A stretch of 64,000 nucleotides of DNA, taken from positions 85,454,001 to 85,518,000 of the forward strand of contig CP136891.1 in the NCBI GenBank assembly GCA_034359265.1, given 5' to 3'. Each line of letters begins with the position of its first letter. The stretch's first letter is position 1. Shown in pieces: positions 31,495 through 43,337 of the stretch. The position numbers and the translations under genes were made by a program. The notes beneath the pieces were generated by a model. That model did not search any database, had not been told where the DNA came from, and was given only the letters and a program-made list of their open reading frames with translations. This DNA is from Canna indica (Eukaryota; Streptophyta; Magnoliopsida; Zingiberales; Cannaceae).

Positions 31495-31699
31495 TAAAAC
31501 CTGACCTTTAGTAAGAAAAACTCAACTTTAAAAGAACCATCTTTTGGGGGTTTAATTCATTATTCATATCGATTTTTTAGGTTGATTTTTTTTTTAAAAA
31601 AATAAACTATATTAGGCTATTAGCCTTTAAAAAGAGAATCATGATACAAAATATCGTCAGGAAATTTACAGGAACTCCAACAAATGGGTTCTTTTTTTC

Positions 31700-32275
31700 T
31701 TTCTAAAATTAATTAATTTAAAAATAAATCAAATTATATTTAATTTTTAAAAAAAATCATCATTTTCAATTCAAATTATTATCTTAAATTTACAAATTAA
31801 TTAAACCAATTATATCTAACTCAAACCCAAATTTTAAATAACTCAATTTTCTTAAAGTTGATCTATTTATAATTTAATCAAAACTAATCTTAGATCATTG
31901 GACTTATTTTTTTTAAAATTTTATAATAACTATTAATTAAGTTTTATATCTAATTTTTAAAAAAAATCTTAAATTACCGATAACTTAATTAATTAAATTA
32001 TATAAATATTTTATAACGATATTATCAAATATTTAATTTTATAAAGTATCTAAACATTTAATTACTACTAAAAATGTTCAAAGAAAATTAATATTATTTT
32101 TTGTAACCAAATAAATATTCACCGGTTACAACTAACTAAAACTGATGTTGTTTTCATTAAACAAACACGTTTTCAAAAAATTAAAAACTAGAAACCAAAA
32201 TTAAGTTTTCAAAATTAAGTTTTCAATTTCACTGAAACCAAACCAGAAAATAATTTTCGCTAACCAAACGACACC
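31700..32275 (-). mobile_element. PIF/Harbinger-like MITE, copy 2 (left end lost or unclear)
   Basis: The right end CGCTAACCAAACGACACC followed by TTA is the reverse complement of the left end of the element at 42036. Internal blocks also match in reverse orientation, for example TAATTACTACTAAAAATG here and TTTAGTAGTAATTAAATG there. The left boundary is approximate. This copy and the one at 42036 form a local family. Confidence 0.65.
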
Positions 32276-32432
32276 TTAAGCTTCCTAGATTAATTGTTTG
32301 GGTTGATTTTTGAATGCCTCGTGTCCGGGAGAAGGCTCAGTGTATTGGTTTTGTTATATTGTCATTATTGTATGCGCTGAATCTTCATTAATAGCAATTA
32401 TACATGGCAATTTAGTCATGTGTAATTAATTA

Positions 32433-32733
32433 CTCTCTCCGTTCCACAATAAGTGATTTTTTAGATTTTTTTTTAAAAATTTAATATTAAGTGACACTTT
32501 AGACTTCCAATATAGTATTAATTTCATTTTATCAATTTTAATCTGTAATAAAAGTTTCTCCCGTCAATGGTGTACAATACAAGAGAATATTAAAGGTTAA
32601 CCAATAGAGCATTCATTGAGAACATTAGGGTAATTTATTTATTTATTTATTTATTTAAAAATTAAGTTATTAAATAGTTTTTTTAATCTACGTGTCAAAC
32701 TCTAAAAAGTTATTTATTATAAAATGGAGGGAG
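32433..32733. mobile_element. Stowaway-type (Tc1/mariner) MITE
   Basis: Starts CTCTCTCCGTTCCACAATAA and ends TTATAAAATGGAGGGAG, a good inverted repeat with the Stowaway signature CTCCCTCCGT. It is flanked by TA on both sides (32431-32432 and 32734-32735). It is 301 bp and non-coding, and contains a short ATTT repeat at about 32635-32656. Confidence 0.88.
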
Positions 32734-33565
32734 TATAAAGTTAGTCAACTGAAGTCAAAATATAGTTATAAGAATCAAACTGCAGAACTATCTAATTAAG
32801 TCTTAGCATACTTAAAGAATCTTCTAGTTCTTAGCATGCTTAGATTTTTTATATATCAACGTGTCCAGACTCCAGAACTATCTAATTATTTTTTATATAT
32901 CAACGTGTCTAAAGCCGACCCAATTATTTTGGTTAGCAGTCAAATGCACCAACTTGTTGCCATCTATATTATTCTATGCATTCTTAAGAACAGTGACTTC
33001 TATTTATATATCAAAATACATCAATCTGAACCGAACCAAGTTTCCTATAAATTAAAGATCAAAATTCAAACTGAACGACAAAACAGAGCACATCAATCGA
33101 GAGGAAGAGCAAGAACACAACCTTTAGAAATATGGCCAAAAATATATCATAAGCAATTAAGCATTAGAAATATCAGGTATATATCATCAATGCATACATA
33201 CATTCTCCGTACGAGGGCTTCTGCTTCCAGCTGCTGAAAATTAATTAATGGAATGCTAGGATAATTAGTTTCTTTATTTATTTTAGCATTTTGATATATA
33301 AAATACCTATTCCATTATATAATATATACATGCATGCAGAAGCTATTTCATGTGCATTTGAAAATAAATAAAACTTACATTTGGAATGCATTATAAACTT
33401 GTAAAGGTTGGGTCAAACATCTTCATCTCTTGTCCATTTCAATATATATTACTCACATGTCAATGCTTTAATCTTTATAGCTTCATTTAACAACATTTTA
33501 GTTTTTTCAAACAGCTCTGGAAAAGCACTAGTGACCTACTTTTTAAAAGTGATTATAAGAAGATA

Positions 33566-33591
<26 letters not shown>
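33566..33591. repeat. TA microsatellite followed by TG repeat
   Basis: About 13 TA units followed by TGTGTGTG, in spacer. Confidence 0.9.
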
Positions 33592-33599
<8 letters not shown>

Positions 33600-34197
33600 A
33601 TTTTGAAGATTACCGGTGATGGAATTAGAAGAGAAAAAAAAGAAAAGAAATAAACACAAGAACACACACACAAAAAAAAAACATAACACAACATAGGAAC
33701 ATCCAACATCCTAAAGAGAACCAAGAGTGCCTCAGGTGTAGTAAAGTAAGAAGAAATTTGCAGCAAAAATTGCGGTGGCCTGAGAGGAAGAAACTAGATT
33801 TTGGAAAATACCAAACATGCCAACACCATATAAAAATCAGGCGCATCCTAGCCTTAGAGTGCTTAGAGGTAAGTGTTCTGAAGTTAGGAGCCCTAAGTGG
33901 AGTCCAATTTTTCTTCGGAAGAGAAAGGAAGTAACTCCAGCCGCGTGATGTGAAGGGGCAATTCTCAAATAGTTGATTGCACCAAAGAACATTGTAGTAA
34001 CGGTCGGAAACACCCCGGAAGGGTCAGTAAACGGTAGAGGCTTTGAGTGGAGAACCAACCATTTGAGCTCCAGTTCCAAGTTATAAGGTCATTTCCTGAA
34101 GAGTGTTGAACAGGTTCCAACAACCTGGCTAGAGAGAATAATGAGCCTGCATCAATAAATGAAGTAAAAGAAAGATCCCAACCAATGAAGAACAGCT

Positions 34198-34456
34198 TAA
34201 TGTGCTCCTATGTTTTATGCATAAACTTCTCATTTTAGTCAAAACTACAGATCAGCTTGACATGCCTGCTCTATTTTACATGCTTAATGTGCTCCTATGT
34301 TTCATGAATAAGCTTCTCATTTAAGTCAAAACTGGAGAATTAATTTGGTCAGCTTGAAATGCCTACTATACTCTACATGCTAAAGTGTTCTTATGTTTCA
34401 TGCATAAATTTCTCATTTCAGTCAAAACTACAGCATCTGGTCAGCTTGACATGCTT
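34198..34456. repeat. Three-copy diverged tandem repeat, period about 86-97 bp
   Basis: Units begin near 34198, 34284 and 34381 and share CTCCTATGTTT.ATG.ATAA, TTCTCATTT.AGTCAAAACT and CAGCTTGA.ATGC. The middle copy has a short insertion. Surrounding DNA is non-coding. Confidence 0.75.
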
Positions 34457-34664
34457 TAGATATGAAGTGCATATTTGCTTTTAAATGGATTAGGTGAAAC
34501 TAGGCACCTTTACAAGCACTGCCATTTCTGAAGTTTTCCATGACTTATAAGACACCAGTGTCCTTTATATGCTCTAATGGACTCTGTCTCATAACCAACT
34601 TGGAAGACTGAACTTCTTGACCATTATCATGTGGAAAGTTTATCACATCATGATAAAAATGTGT

Positions 34665-34668
<4 letters not shown>

Positions 34669-34717
<49 letters not shown>
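34669..34717. repeat. TA microsatellite, about 24 units
   Basis: Uninterrupted TA dinucleotides. ORFs on both strands that read Tyr-Ile repeats across it are artefacts. Confidence 0.95.
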
Positions 34718-34719
<2 letters not shown>

Positions 34720-37150
34720 TGGTCTTCATGCAAATTTCATTGACTGGATACCAGTGTTTCAAAAGATTAAATTTTCCTGTCATTTTAATGTCCTCCCAAA
34801 GAGCAACAATTGCACCTTCATCCTTACTACACTAGGGAAGTTCATCCCTATAACCCAATGAATTGATTTTGGACCCTATCTAAGTTTTAACCCAAAATCA
34901 AAATGGTCAATAATCCATATATCACCAATAATGGAACAGATCACATGAAAAATATCATTCTTTTTTTTTTGTACTTGTTTGGTTGATCAGTTAGACATGA
35001 GAGTCACTAAACTTAAATTTAAGAATATTGATGGAAAAAATTGAGATTGGTGTGATATGGCAAAAGATATATTTTTATTCTATCTCTAATGCCTCTGAAA
35101 TTTCATGCATTTAATTCCTTTAGTGTGGTGAGCTTTTATATGGGTGTTTAAAGTTCTAGTTTGATCAACATATTGGAATATCTTTTTTTGAATCTTTAGT
35201 TTAGCTTAATCAATATTTTTGGAATGAAACTAACTTAATTATTTGATCAAAAGATCTTGAAACTAGCCAACATCGCGCTGTCAAAAACTAATAAAAATTA
35301 TTTAAGAATTAATATAAAATGAATGAAATCAATTATATTTGAGTGAACGACCGACTCCTTTTATATTTCCTAAATATATTTTTTTCATTAATCTATACGA
35401 GCCGACCAAATTCGATCCGTCAAACATAGAAACTTATGGCTCGACCAATCCAAAATTGACATTATCATTTTCAAACTAAAATTTGTGAGTATATGATAAA
35501 CTTGATAGTAACACTATGATCCATTTTGGTAGAAAAATAAATACATTTGAATACAATCTTAAGGTTGTATGTAGTGTACACCCATTGTCCATACTTATAC
35601 CTAAATGCATCATTTGGGAAAAATAAATATTTATGCCTTTCTCCTTATGATGATCCAAAAAATAGCAAGTGCCCCTACACCATTAATTTACTTGTACACA
35701 AAGTGAAACAGGGCAACTCTCCCATGTGGATCCTTTTCAGCTTTCCCTACTATCTTTCCACAATAGAAGAGTGGAGTCCTCTCTCCAATTTATTTCCCCC
35801 TATTCTTCCACCTTCTTGTCCTCTTTCTACAATACATATACACACCACAATACCAATCAAGTAATATTGGTGGTAGATTCATTAGAGGCACTGTGGTCTC
35901 CACCACTCACCCTATCTCAAAATTCTCATCATTGAATTACCATTATGTGATGGATGATTGCACATGGACCTGTATGCAACATTTGTTATTAATATATTAT
36001 TATTAACCATGGTCCAAAAATGTTTAGTGGATAATACCTACCACTATTGGAAAAGAACAATATCAAGAAAGTCAATATCACTTGAACTCAAATCATTGTT
36101 GGGAGATATATATTAGATTTACTAAACTTGAATTTAATTCTCAAACTCTCTACACTGTTGGTTTTTTTTTTAAAAAAATTGACTTTATAACATAACCATT
36201 ACAAGATGTACAAATACATGAAAATTATACGCACAATGCGCATTTTACAAGACGTATAAAAGTGTGGAAAAGTACGTAAAGCACTACAACCAATGATCAA
36301 ACGTCTAACTTGTTTACAACATAATCAGATGTGTAATCACTAAGCTACTAGTGAGTCCATAATTCGGTTCGAGCTTTCTTAAGTCGGTCCACTAAGAGGG
36401 CAAAACTTTCCTAACGATAGTTTTCTTCATTCACAAAACTCGAACACCTTGCTCAAGGGGAACAAGCGTCGACCCACGATTAATATTAAGGACTTAGTTT
36501 ATTTTATAGGATAAAAGAGAATAAGGAAAAAATTAAATTTCAATCAATTATTTGTTTAATGCATAAATCAGAAGAAAATATAATTAAACAAATATAAAAT
36601 TTATATTATATACGATGAATATGAAAATTTAAAATTTTATTCAATACTATATTTTATTTTTTATTATATCTTGTCATATCATATCCAGTTAAACAAATCA
36701 ACTATAATAATATTATAATTAAGACTAAATTATTGTTGTTAATAAGTTAAATTTAATTAAAGTTTTCATCGTATTATCATACAATGTTATTCTTTAAAAA
36801 TATAAATTTGCGCATAAGCAATATATTTCATGTTCTTTGTATATTTATCGATTTTCATGTAATTTTTTTAAAAACAATTTAAAATAAATAAAAACACACC
36901 AAAATTATAAAACGTTTCAAGATCATATTTAGATACGGCAAAGGAAGTCCAAAAATATCAATACTAACAAAAACCCGAGAAGGGAATCTGTATCCCACTG
37001 GATTCACGTCCCATCTCATACCAGATCTTCTATTGGATCAATAGCGTGGGCATATGTGGGTCCCACATGTGGAGCTGCCCGTTTCACCAGTGATTTATCA
37101 GATGGAAATGGGTAAGTTTAGGAGTACAAATTTGAGTTGATATTGCGCCG
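34720..37150. other. AT-rich spacer upstream of the YTH gene
   Basis: No recognisable exon. At 36165-36260 there is a stretch (TTTATAACATAACCATTACAA and following) that recurs in weaker form near 50853 and 57846 and is probably an unclassified dispersed repeat. The last few hundred bases are probably the YTH promoter. Confidence 0.45.
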
Positions 37151-37379
37151 AAGCAGACAGCCAGAGGCGTGGCGGGCGCAGAGCGTTCTATTTTATCAAC
37201 ACCGCTTCGAGACCAAAAACCCTCTCTTTTTTCTCGCTCTCCTGTGGCGGCGCTCCCCCTCCTTTACCTCTCCTAGGGTTTCTCCTTACCCCCGCTCCTC
37301 CCTCTCTAGGGTTTGGGCCATCAGATCCTCTCCGAATCACGCGCTCCGTCCGTCTCCCCGTCTACCTGCGGACCCGACC

Positions 37380-40300
37380 ATGGCGGCTGTTGCCCCCGCT
37401 ACTCCTGCTGACCGTATCCTTCTCTCGCTCGTGGAGTCGATTGAGTGTTTCTTGATTTTATGTGATCCGTTTGCTCTGTTACACACCGATTAATTTCTCT
37501 GTCTGTGGACTCGATTTTGCCCCGCTGACTTTGTTTTTTTTACTTTATTTTGTCGAGGTTATTCTTGGATCGGCTGGCTTAAGCTTGATGAGCAGTGCTT
37601 GCATGTATTTGCTACGTGTTAGGGTGTTTAAGGTCTTCAAAACGGGATCTTGAACATGTTTTTTCTTTCTTTCACACCGCGGCAGTATCTTCATATTGTC
37701 GAATTTCAAAACTTATCGACTTTTCCTTCTCGGAGGATCTTATATGAGGGTTTTGTTAATTTAAGCTTCCGAACGACTTGCTTACTGATTAGTTTAGTTT
37801 GGTTCAGGCCTGGATGCTTAAACTATTAATGACTTTTTTTGCTGTTATTATCCTTTGCATTTGTGTTATTAATAATTTTTCAATAAATATCGTTGCCCCT
37901 TAATTTTTCTGTCATAGAAGCTGCAGATCTGATGCAGAAGCTATCTTTAGATACTAAGAACAAGAGTGACGATGCTGCAGAAGTTACAAAGAAGGTACCT
38001 TTTATTAATTGTTTCTACTAATAAGATCATGGGCAGGGTGTATCTCCTTTATATGTTGAGTACAAAATTGTGTGGGTTCTGAATTTCAAAGAAGTTAGTA
38101 TTTATTCATTTTAATTGGATGTAACAGTCTTCTGGTGTTCAGTATGGTTCAGCTAATGGTGGGGATGCACCAATAGCACCTATCCCAACATATGAGCGGT
38201 CTCTAACACCTCTACTTCAGGAGCATGTTGATGCGAGCATGTGCTACCTACCCAATGGGTACACATCATCGTTCTACTATGGAGGTTAAATTTACAGAAC
38301 TTTTGTGTATTTATATAGTTCCAAGTACTTATTCATTTGCTGTGGGCTTAATGTTTCAATTGGCTCGCAGATTGCTTCTAGTGTTGTGTATTAACATATC
38401 TGAATAATGAAAGTTTTTCTTTGTGGCTCTTGATGTAATTTTATTGGGATGTTTCTTTCTGACAATTTTTTAGCTGCCTTGTGATTTCTTCTTTCTTTTC
38501 ACTTTTTCGTGGAAATAATCTTCCAACTACTTTTGAAAAATTCAGGATATGATGGTTCAATGGCGGAGTGGGAGGACTACCCTAGATATGTTAACCATGA
38601 TGGAGTGGAAGTGCCTCCACTTGTAAGTTGTGTTAAAGTCTTGTCATGCTACTTTCGAGTGTCAATATTAGGCTTATACTGATGATGGGCTTGCCATAAG
38701 CAGTTTGATCTGTTTGGAACTTGAACTTAACAAGATATTTTGCGAGCTCTTTTTTCCCCTGGCATTTGTGTTCCAAGAGCAAATTTTAATAACATTTCCT
38801 TTTTATTGGCAGGGAGTTTATGGGGACATATATCATCATGGATATGGTTATGCTCCATATAGTCCATATCCTTCTCCTGGTTCCCCAGTTCCTACTATGG
38901 GGCATAACAGTCAGTTATATGGACCCCAACATTACCAGTACCCAGCAACATATTACCAGCCACCCACACCCACCAGTACACCATTCACCGCAAGCCAGAC
39001 TCCTAGTACTAAAGCTGATGTTTCTACATCTGCTTCTGCCGATGTCCCTCCAATTCCAGTAGATTCAACAAAAGCTAATTCAAATGGTACAACTAAAGCT
39101 AGCACAAATGGCAACAATGGGTCAGCAAAAGTAAAACCAAGCCAGCAAAATTCATCGTTGAATTCAGGTGGGTCGTTTGGTAAAGGCAATTTATCTGGAG
39201 GGCATCCTTCTTCAGGCTACCAAGACACAAGATTTGGTTTTGATGGTATGTGGTCTCCTGTTCCATGGTTTGATGGTCCAGTCTTTCCTGATGGGCAACA
39301 GAGACCAACTACCACTAATACTGTCTCTTCTCTAACTTCTCATATTGGCAATGGTACATCCACAAGAAACCAGAACCTGCGCCCCCTTCCTCATCTTTCG
39401 GTATGTAGGAAAATTATTCTATCTTGTCTGTTAATTTAAATATTTATACTTTTTGCTGAAGTAGAACCAGACTTGTCAGGAGATTTGCTAGGAATTATTT
39501 GGATTTCTTCTGTAAGAATGTGAATATTGTAACAGGCTTATTTGAAGCAAATCAACAGCTTCTTTTGAACATTTACATACTTTTACCATATTCTTGTAAT
39601 ATTTTCTAAAGCTAGACTGTGGACATTTTTGTGCAATACTCGAGTGATTTACATCATTGAGCATTTTTCTTTGTCATTTTAATAAAATCTTTACTATTTT
39701 TTCAGGGAATGCATGCCCCACGACCAGCAGCTCCTGGAATGGTCAACAAGATGTATCCTAACAACAGAATGTATGGCCAGCATACTAACGGACTCAGAAA
39801 TGGTCAGGGTTTCCGTTCAAACATGTACAACTCTAGCATGAACGGAAGATGGGCAATGTCCATGGATAACAAGTACAAACCAAGGGGCCAAGGCAATGGG
39901 TTCTATGGGTTTGGTAATGAGAACCTGGATGGTCTGAGTGAGCTTAATAAAGGACCAAGGGCTGGCCGCTTCAGAAACCAGAAAGGCTTTCCTACTGTTA
40001 CTCTAGCAGTAAGAGGGCAGAGCCTGCCTACAAATGGAAATATACAGGACTCCACTGTAGTTCCTGAAAGAGATCAATACAACACAGCTGATTTCCCTGA
40101 TACTTACTCAGATGCCAAGTTTTTCATCATTAAATCATATAGTGAGGATGATGTCCATAAGAGTATCAAGTATAATGTCTGGGCAAGCACTCCCCATGGA
40201 AACAAAAAGCTTGATGCTGCATACCAGGAATCTAAGGAGAAGACAAATGGATGCCCGGTCTTTTTGTTTTTCTCTGTAAGCATTGCTTCCAACCATTTGC

Positions 40301-41331
40301 GCTCTCTTTTCCCTTTCCTTTAATATTCTTTTCTTTCCACGAAAGATGCTGATCCTTTTATGTTGATTTGCAGGTAAACACAAGTGGACAGTTCGTTGGT
40401 GTTGCAGAAATGGTAGGTCCAGTTGATTTTAACAAAACATTAGATTTTTGGCAGCAGGATAAGTGGATTGGCTGTTTTCCGGTTAAGTGGCATATTGTTA
40501 AGGATGTGCCTAACAACATTCTAAAGCACATCACATTGGAGAATAATGACAACAAACCAGTGACAAATAGTAGAGACACTCAGGAGGTGAGGAATTTTTT
40601 TGTTGTCAACCAACTTAGATCCTATATTTTGATCATCTGTATCTTTCTTACTCAACAGGTGAAGCTTGACCAAGGTCTTCAACTTCTTAAGCTTTTCAAA
40701 GAGCATGTGAGCAAGACATCCATTTTGGATGACTTCAGTTTCTATGAGACTCGTCAGAAGGTGATGCAAGAAAAGAGAACGAAGCAACAGCAGTTTCAGA
40801 AAAAGGCATGATCATGTCCCCTATACTTTTCTCATTCGTTAAGTTTCTTTGTGTTGCAACTGTTAATAATGTAGATACATGAGTAGACTTTAGTACTCAG
40901 ACGTAACAACTGTTCAGTATTTATACCCCCATTTAAATCTAACCTCGTGTCATTCTGCATTTTGTTTCTTTGCAGTGCCAGGGATCTCCAAGCTTGCACT
41001 TTTGATTGGCTTGGAAATTCTTATTTCTGTAGTTTGATTAAGTTACCCTCTTATGCCCTCATATGTACAACTTTCATCTCAGGTTGTTGATGCAAAACCA
41101 GTTGATTTTGTTGAGAAAGATAATATAGCAAATGGAAAGCCCGGATTACAGAAGCCGTTGGAAGTGGTTACAATTCTCAAGAAAGAGCCTGCCCAGGGTA
41201 TGCATGTAGTCACTGAACATGTGCTTTCAGAAAAAAACGGTGCATCTGCAGTAGCTGGTGTCGGTCCGAAGGACGCCAAACCAGTGACTGACAAGCGAAT
41301 TGTGGCTAATGGTGTTGCCAATGGTTGCTAG
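37380..41331 (+). CDS. YTH-domain m6A-reader protein (ECT family), 9 exons
   Basis: Cytoplasmic reader of N6-methyladenosine in mRNA, of the plant ECT (EVOLUTIONARILY CONSERVED C-TERMINAL REGION) family. Exons: 37380-37413, 37918-37994, 38128-38284, 38546-38622, 38813-39400, 39706-40275, 40374-40586, 40659-40805 and 41083-41331; total 703 residues. The N-terminal two thirds is Tyr/Pro/Ser/Asn/Gly-rich and disordered ([24 protein letters not shown]), as in ECTs. The YTH domain starts at about residue 447 ([20 protein letters not shown]). The likely aromatic cage is W470 (KYNVWAS), W527 and W532 (LDFWQQDKW). [11 protein letters not shown] and a basic C-terminal helix ([14 protein letters not shown]) follow. 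All introns are GT-AG except the last, which fits only with a GC donor (AAG|GCATGA at 40806). Without splicing there the protein would end KKA, two codons past the exon. The C-terminal exon (82 residues) has no domain I know. Confidence 0.93.
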
Positions 41332-42035
41332 GACATAAAGGAAATCTAAATTCTGGTCTGGGAGGGCATCAGGCTGACATGTATTGTTGAAGGTCTACCT
41401 CGGCCTCTGTATTGTAGCAAAGCCAGTTTCTTACCCAGTTTAAATATTGATTTGAGTTGTTTTTCTTTTTCTAGCTATCCCTCAATGTAGGAGATTGGTG
41501 ATTGGGGTTCATAGTGCTCCTAATAGTGTAATTTCTGCTTCGCTTTTCATTTGCAAGGATCTCTTTTAGTTGTAAGGACTTCTCATGCTTTGGCTTTTTA
41601 TTCTTTTTCCTTTTTTTCTTTTTATTGCGTGGACTTTTGTGATGGTGCAGACCTATCATATTGTGGTTGCATTTTGTTCTGTTTTTGGCTTTTCTCTAGC
41701 ACAAGAGTTTATCAATTTTTTTTGTTATGAAAGACCCAACACTGCTGCACTTATGCAAAGCCATTATTATTTGAAAAATGTGTTTGTGATTGGCTATAGA
41801 ATTCGTGCTTGTTTGTATTTGTGTTTGCGCTTGTCTATAGTCTTCATGCTCGCTTGTGCATTCTTCATCACGAGATGTTCTTTACGATTACAATACTTGG
41901 CTTTCAATCTTGGTACAGGATTGAATTAAGCTGCCTTCATTTGTCGAATCAGAATATCATATAATGGTATGCATCTGCTGGTCATTATTTTCTGGTTCTA
42001 TTTGGTGCTAATCAGAATATCATATCAGTTAATTA
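41332..42035. other. 3' UTR and flank of the YTH gene
   Basis: Probably 3' UTR followed by spacer. A 114-codon hydrophobic ORF at 41585-41929 is T-rich and has no family resemblance. I read it as untranslated sequence. Confidence 0.5.
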
Positions 42036-42679
42036 GGTGTTATTTGGTTAGCGAAAATTATTTTTTGGTTTGGTTTCAATAAGGTTAAAAATTTGGTTTT
42101 GGTTTTTAGTTTTTAATTTTTTAAAAACTCGTTTGGTTTATGAAAAAATATCAATTTTATTTAGTTGTAACCATTATAAAAAGTAATATTATTTTAAAAA
42201 AAATATTTTTAGTAGTAATTAAATGTTTAGTTAGTTTATAAAAGTTAAATGTTTGATAATATGATTTAAAATATTTATATGATTTAATTAATTAAGTTAT
42301 TGATAATTAATATTTTTTCAATTAAATATTAATAATTATTATAAAATTTTAAAAAAAAATAATTTTGATTAAATTATAAATAGATCAAATTTGATTATTT
42401 AAAATTTGAATTTGAGTTAAAAATAATGATTTTTATTTTTAAAAATTTGATTTATTTTTAAATTAATTAAATTTATAAAAAAATATTTATAATTATAAAA
42501 TTATCACTATATTTTGATAAATTATAGAAAATAACAATCTGATATTTTTATTTATTAAGAAAATTAATTTTATTTTTATTTGGATTTCAATTTAGTTTCA
42601 TGAAAATGCTAAATCAAACAGTTTTAATTTTAGTAAAATCAAAATTATAAAAATAAATTTAATTTCGTTAACCAAACAG
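42036..42679 (+). mobile_element. PIF/Harbinger-like MITE, copy 1
   Basis: Starts GGTGTTATTTGGTTAGCG and ends CGTTAACCAAACAG, with TTA on both sides (42033-42035 and 42680-42682), as expected of the 3-bp TWA duplication of PIF/Harbinger elements. The 644-bp interior is over 80% A+T by eye and non-coding. A reverse-oriented relative ends at 32275. Confidence 0.7.
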
Positions 42680-42973
42680 TTAGTGTTTAAATGATTCAGG
42701 CTACTTGAATAAGTGTTTAAGAATACTAAAGAAACCACAAAGGAAGGCAAACTTGGTTATATTTGTGCTCAAGCATAATTATTTTTTTGTTCTTATGTTA
42801 GGGGATCATTGATTGAGTTTATTAGTTAGTTTACAGACATATATAACCACAATACATTCCTATTGGATCATCTTAAATTACTGTCGGCCCTCATGCATAT
42901 ATTCATATTGAAACAGTATGTTGAAAAAGTTCTCCACCTCAAACACAGAATAAAAAAGTATGTTGAAAAAGTT

Positions 42974-43278
42974 CAAAAACTACACAGAATAAAATTAAGT
43001 GAAAACTACTCCTAAGCCATTATATATAATAAGCTATTAAGCTTACAAAAAAATGGTTTTTCCATAAGCAAAATATAGAGATGTACAATATATATAGAAG
43101 TTGCACTAGAAAAATTAATTACAAAAACTACACACAATAAAATTAAGTGAAAACCTCATCTAAGCCATTATATATATATATAATAAGCTCTTAAGCTTAT
43201 AAAAAAAATGGTTTTCCCAAAAGCAAAATATGAAGATGTACAATATATATAGAAGTTGCACTAGCAAAATTAATTACT
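42974..43278. repeat. Tandem duplication downstream of the GATA gene
   Basis: A unit of about 150 bp, from CAAAAACTACACA to GCACTAG.AAAATTAATTAC, occurs twice in a row (42974-43121 and 43122-43278). It contains ATGGTTTT(T)CC and ATGTACAATATATATAGAAG in both copies. The second copy is longer because of a TA expansion. It ends 60 bp from the GATA stop codon, so it probably duplicates that gene's 3' UTR or polyadenylation region. Confidence 0.85.
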
Positions 43279-43337
43279 AGCTACTACCTGGCTTTCACTT
43301 TGTAGTATACACACAAAGAAGCCTAGTCTCCAACCAC

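Larger units (their letters stand above)
30352..32430. other. AT-rich spacer after AGLP
   Basis: 3' flank of AGLP followed by strongly AT-rich DNA with a TA microsatellite at about 30782-30797, a two-copy tandem repeat (31361-31494) and a PIF/Harbinger-like element ending at 32275. No coding exon is recognised. Confidence 0.5.

Noticed and set aside
32836..33237. 133-codon plus-strand ORF
   Set aside because: AT-rich, contains a local duplication (ATATATCAACGTGTC twice) and no domain.
34545..34861. ORFs with Tyr-Ile repeats on both strands
   Set aside because: Translation of a TA microsatellite.
41585..41929. Hydrophobic 114-codon ORF after the YTH gene
   Set aside because: T-rich 3' UTR-like DNA; hydrophobicity follows from composition.
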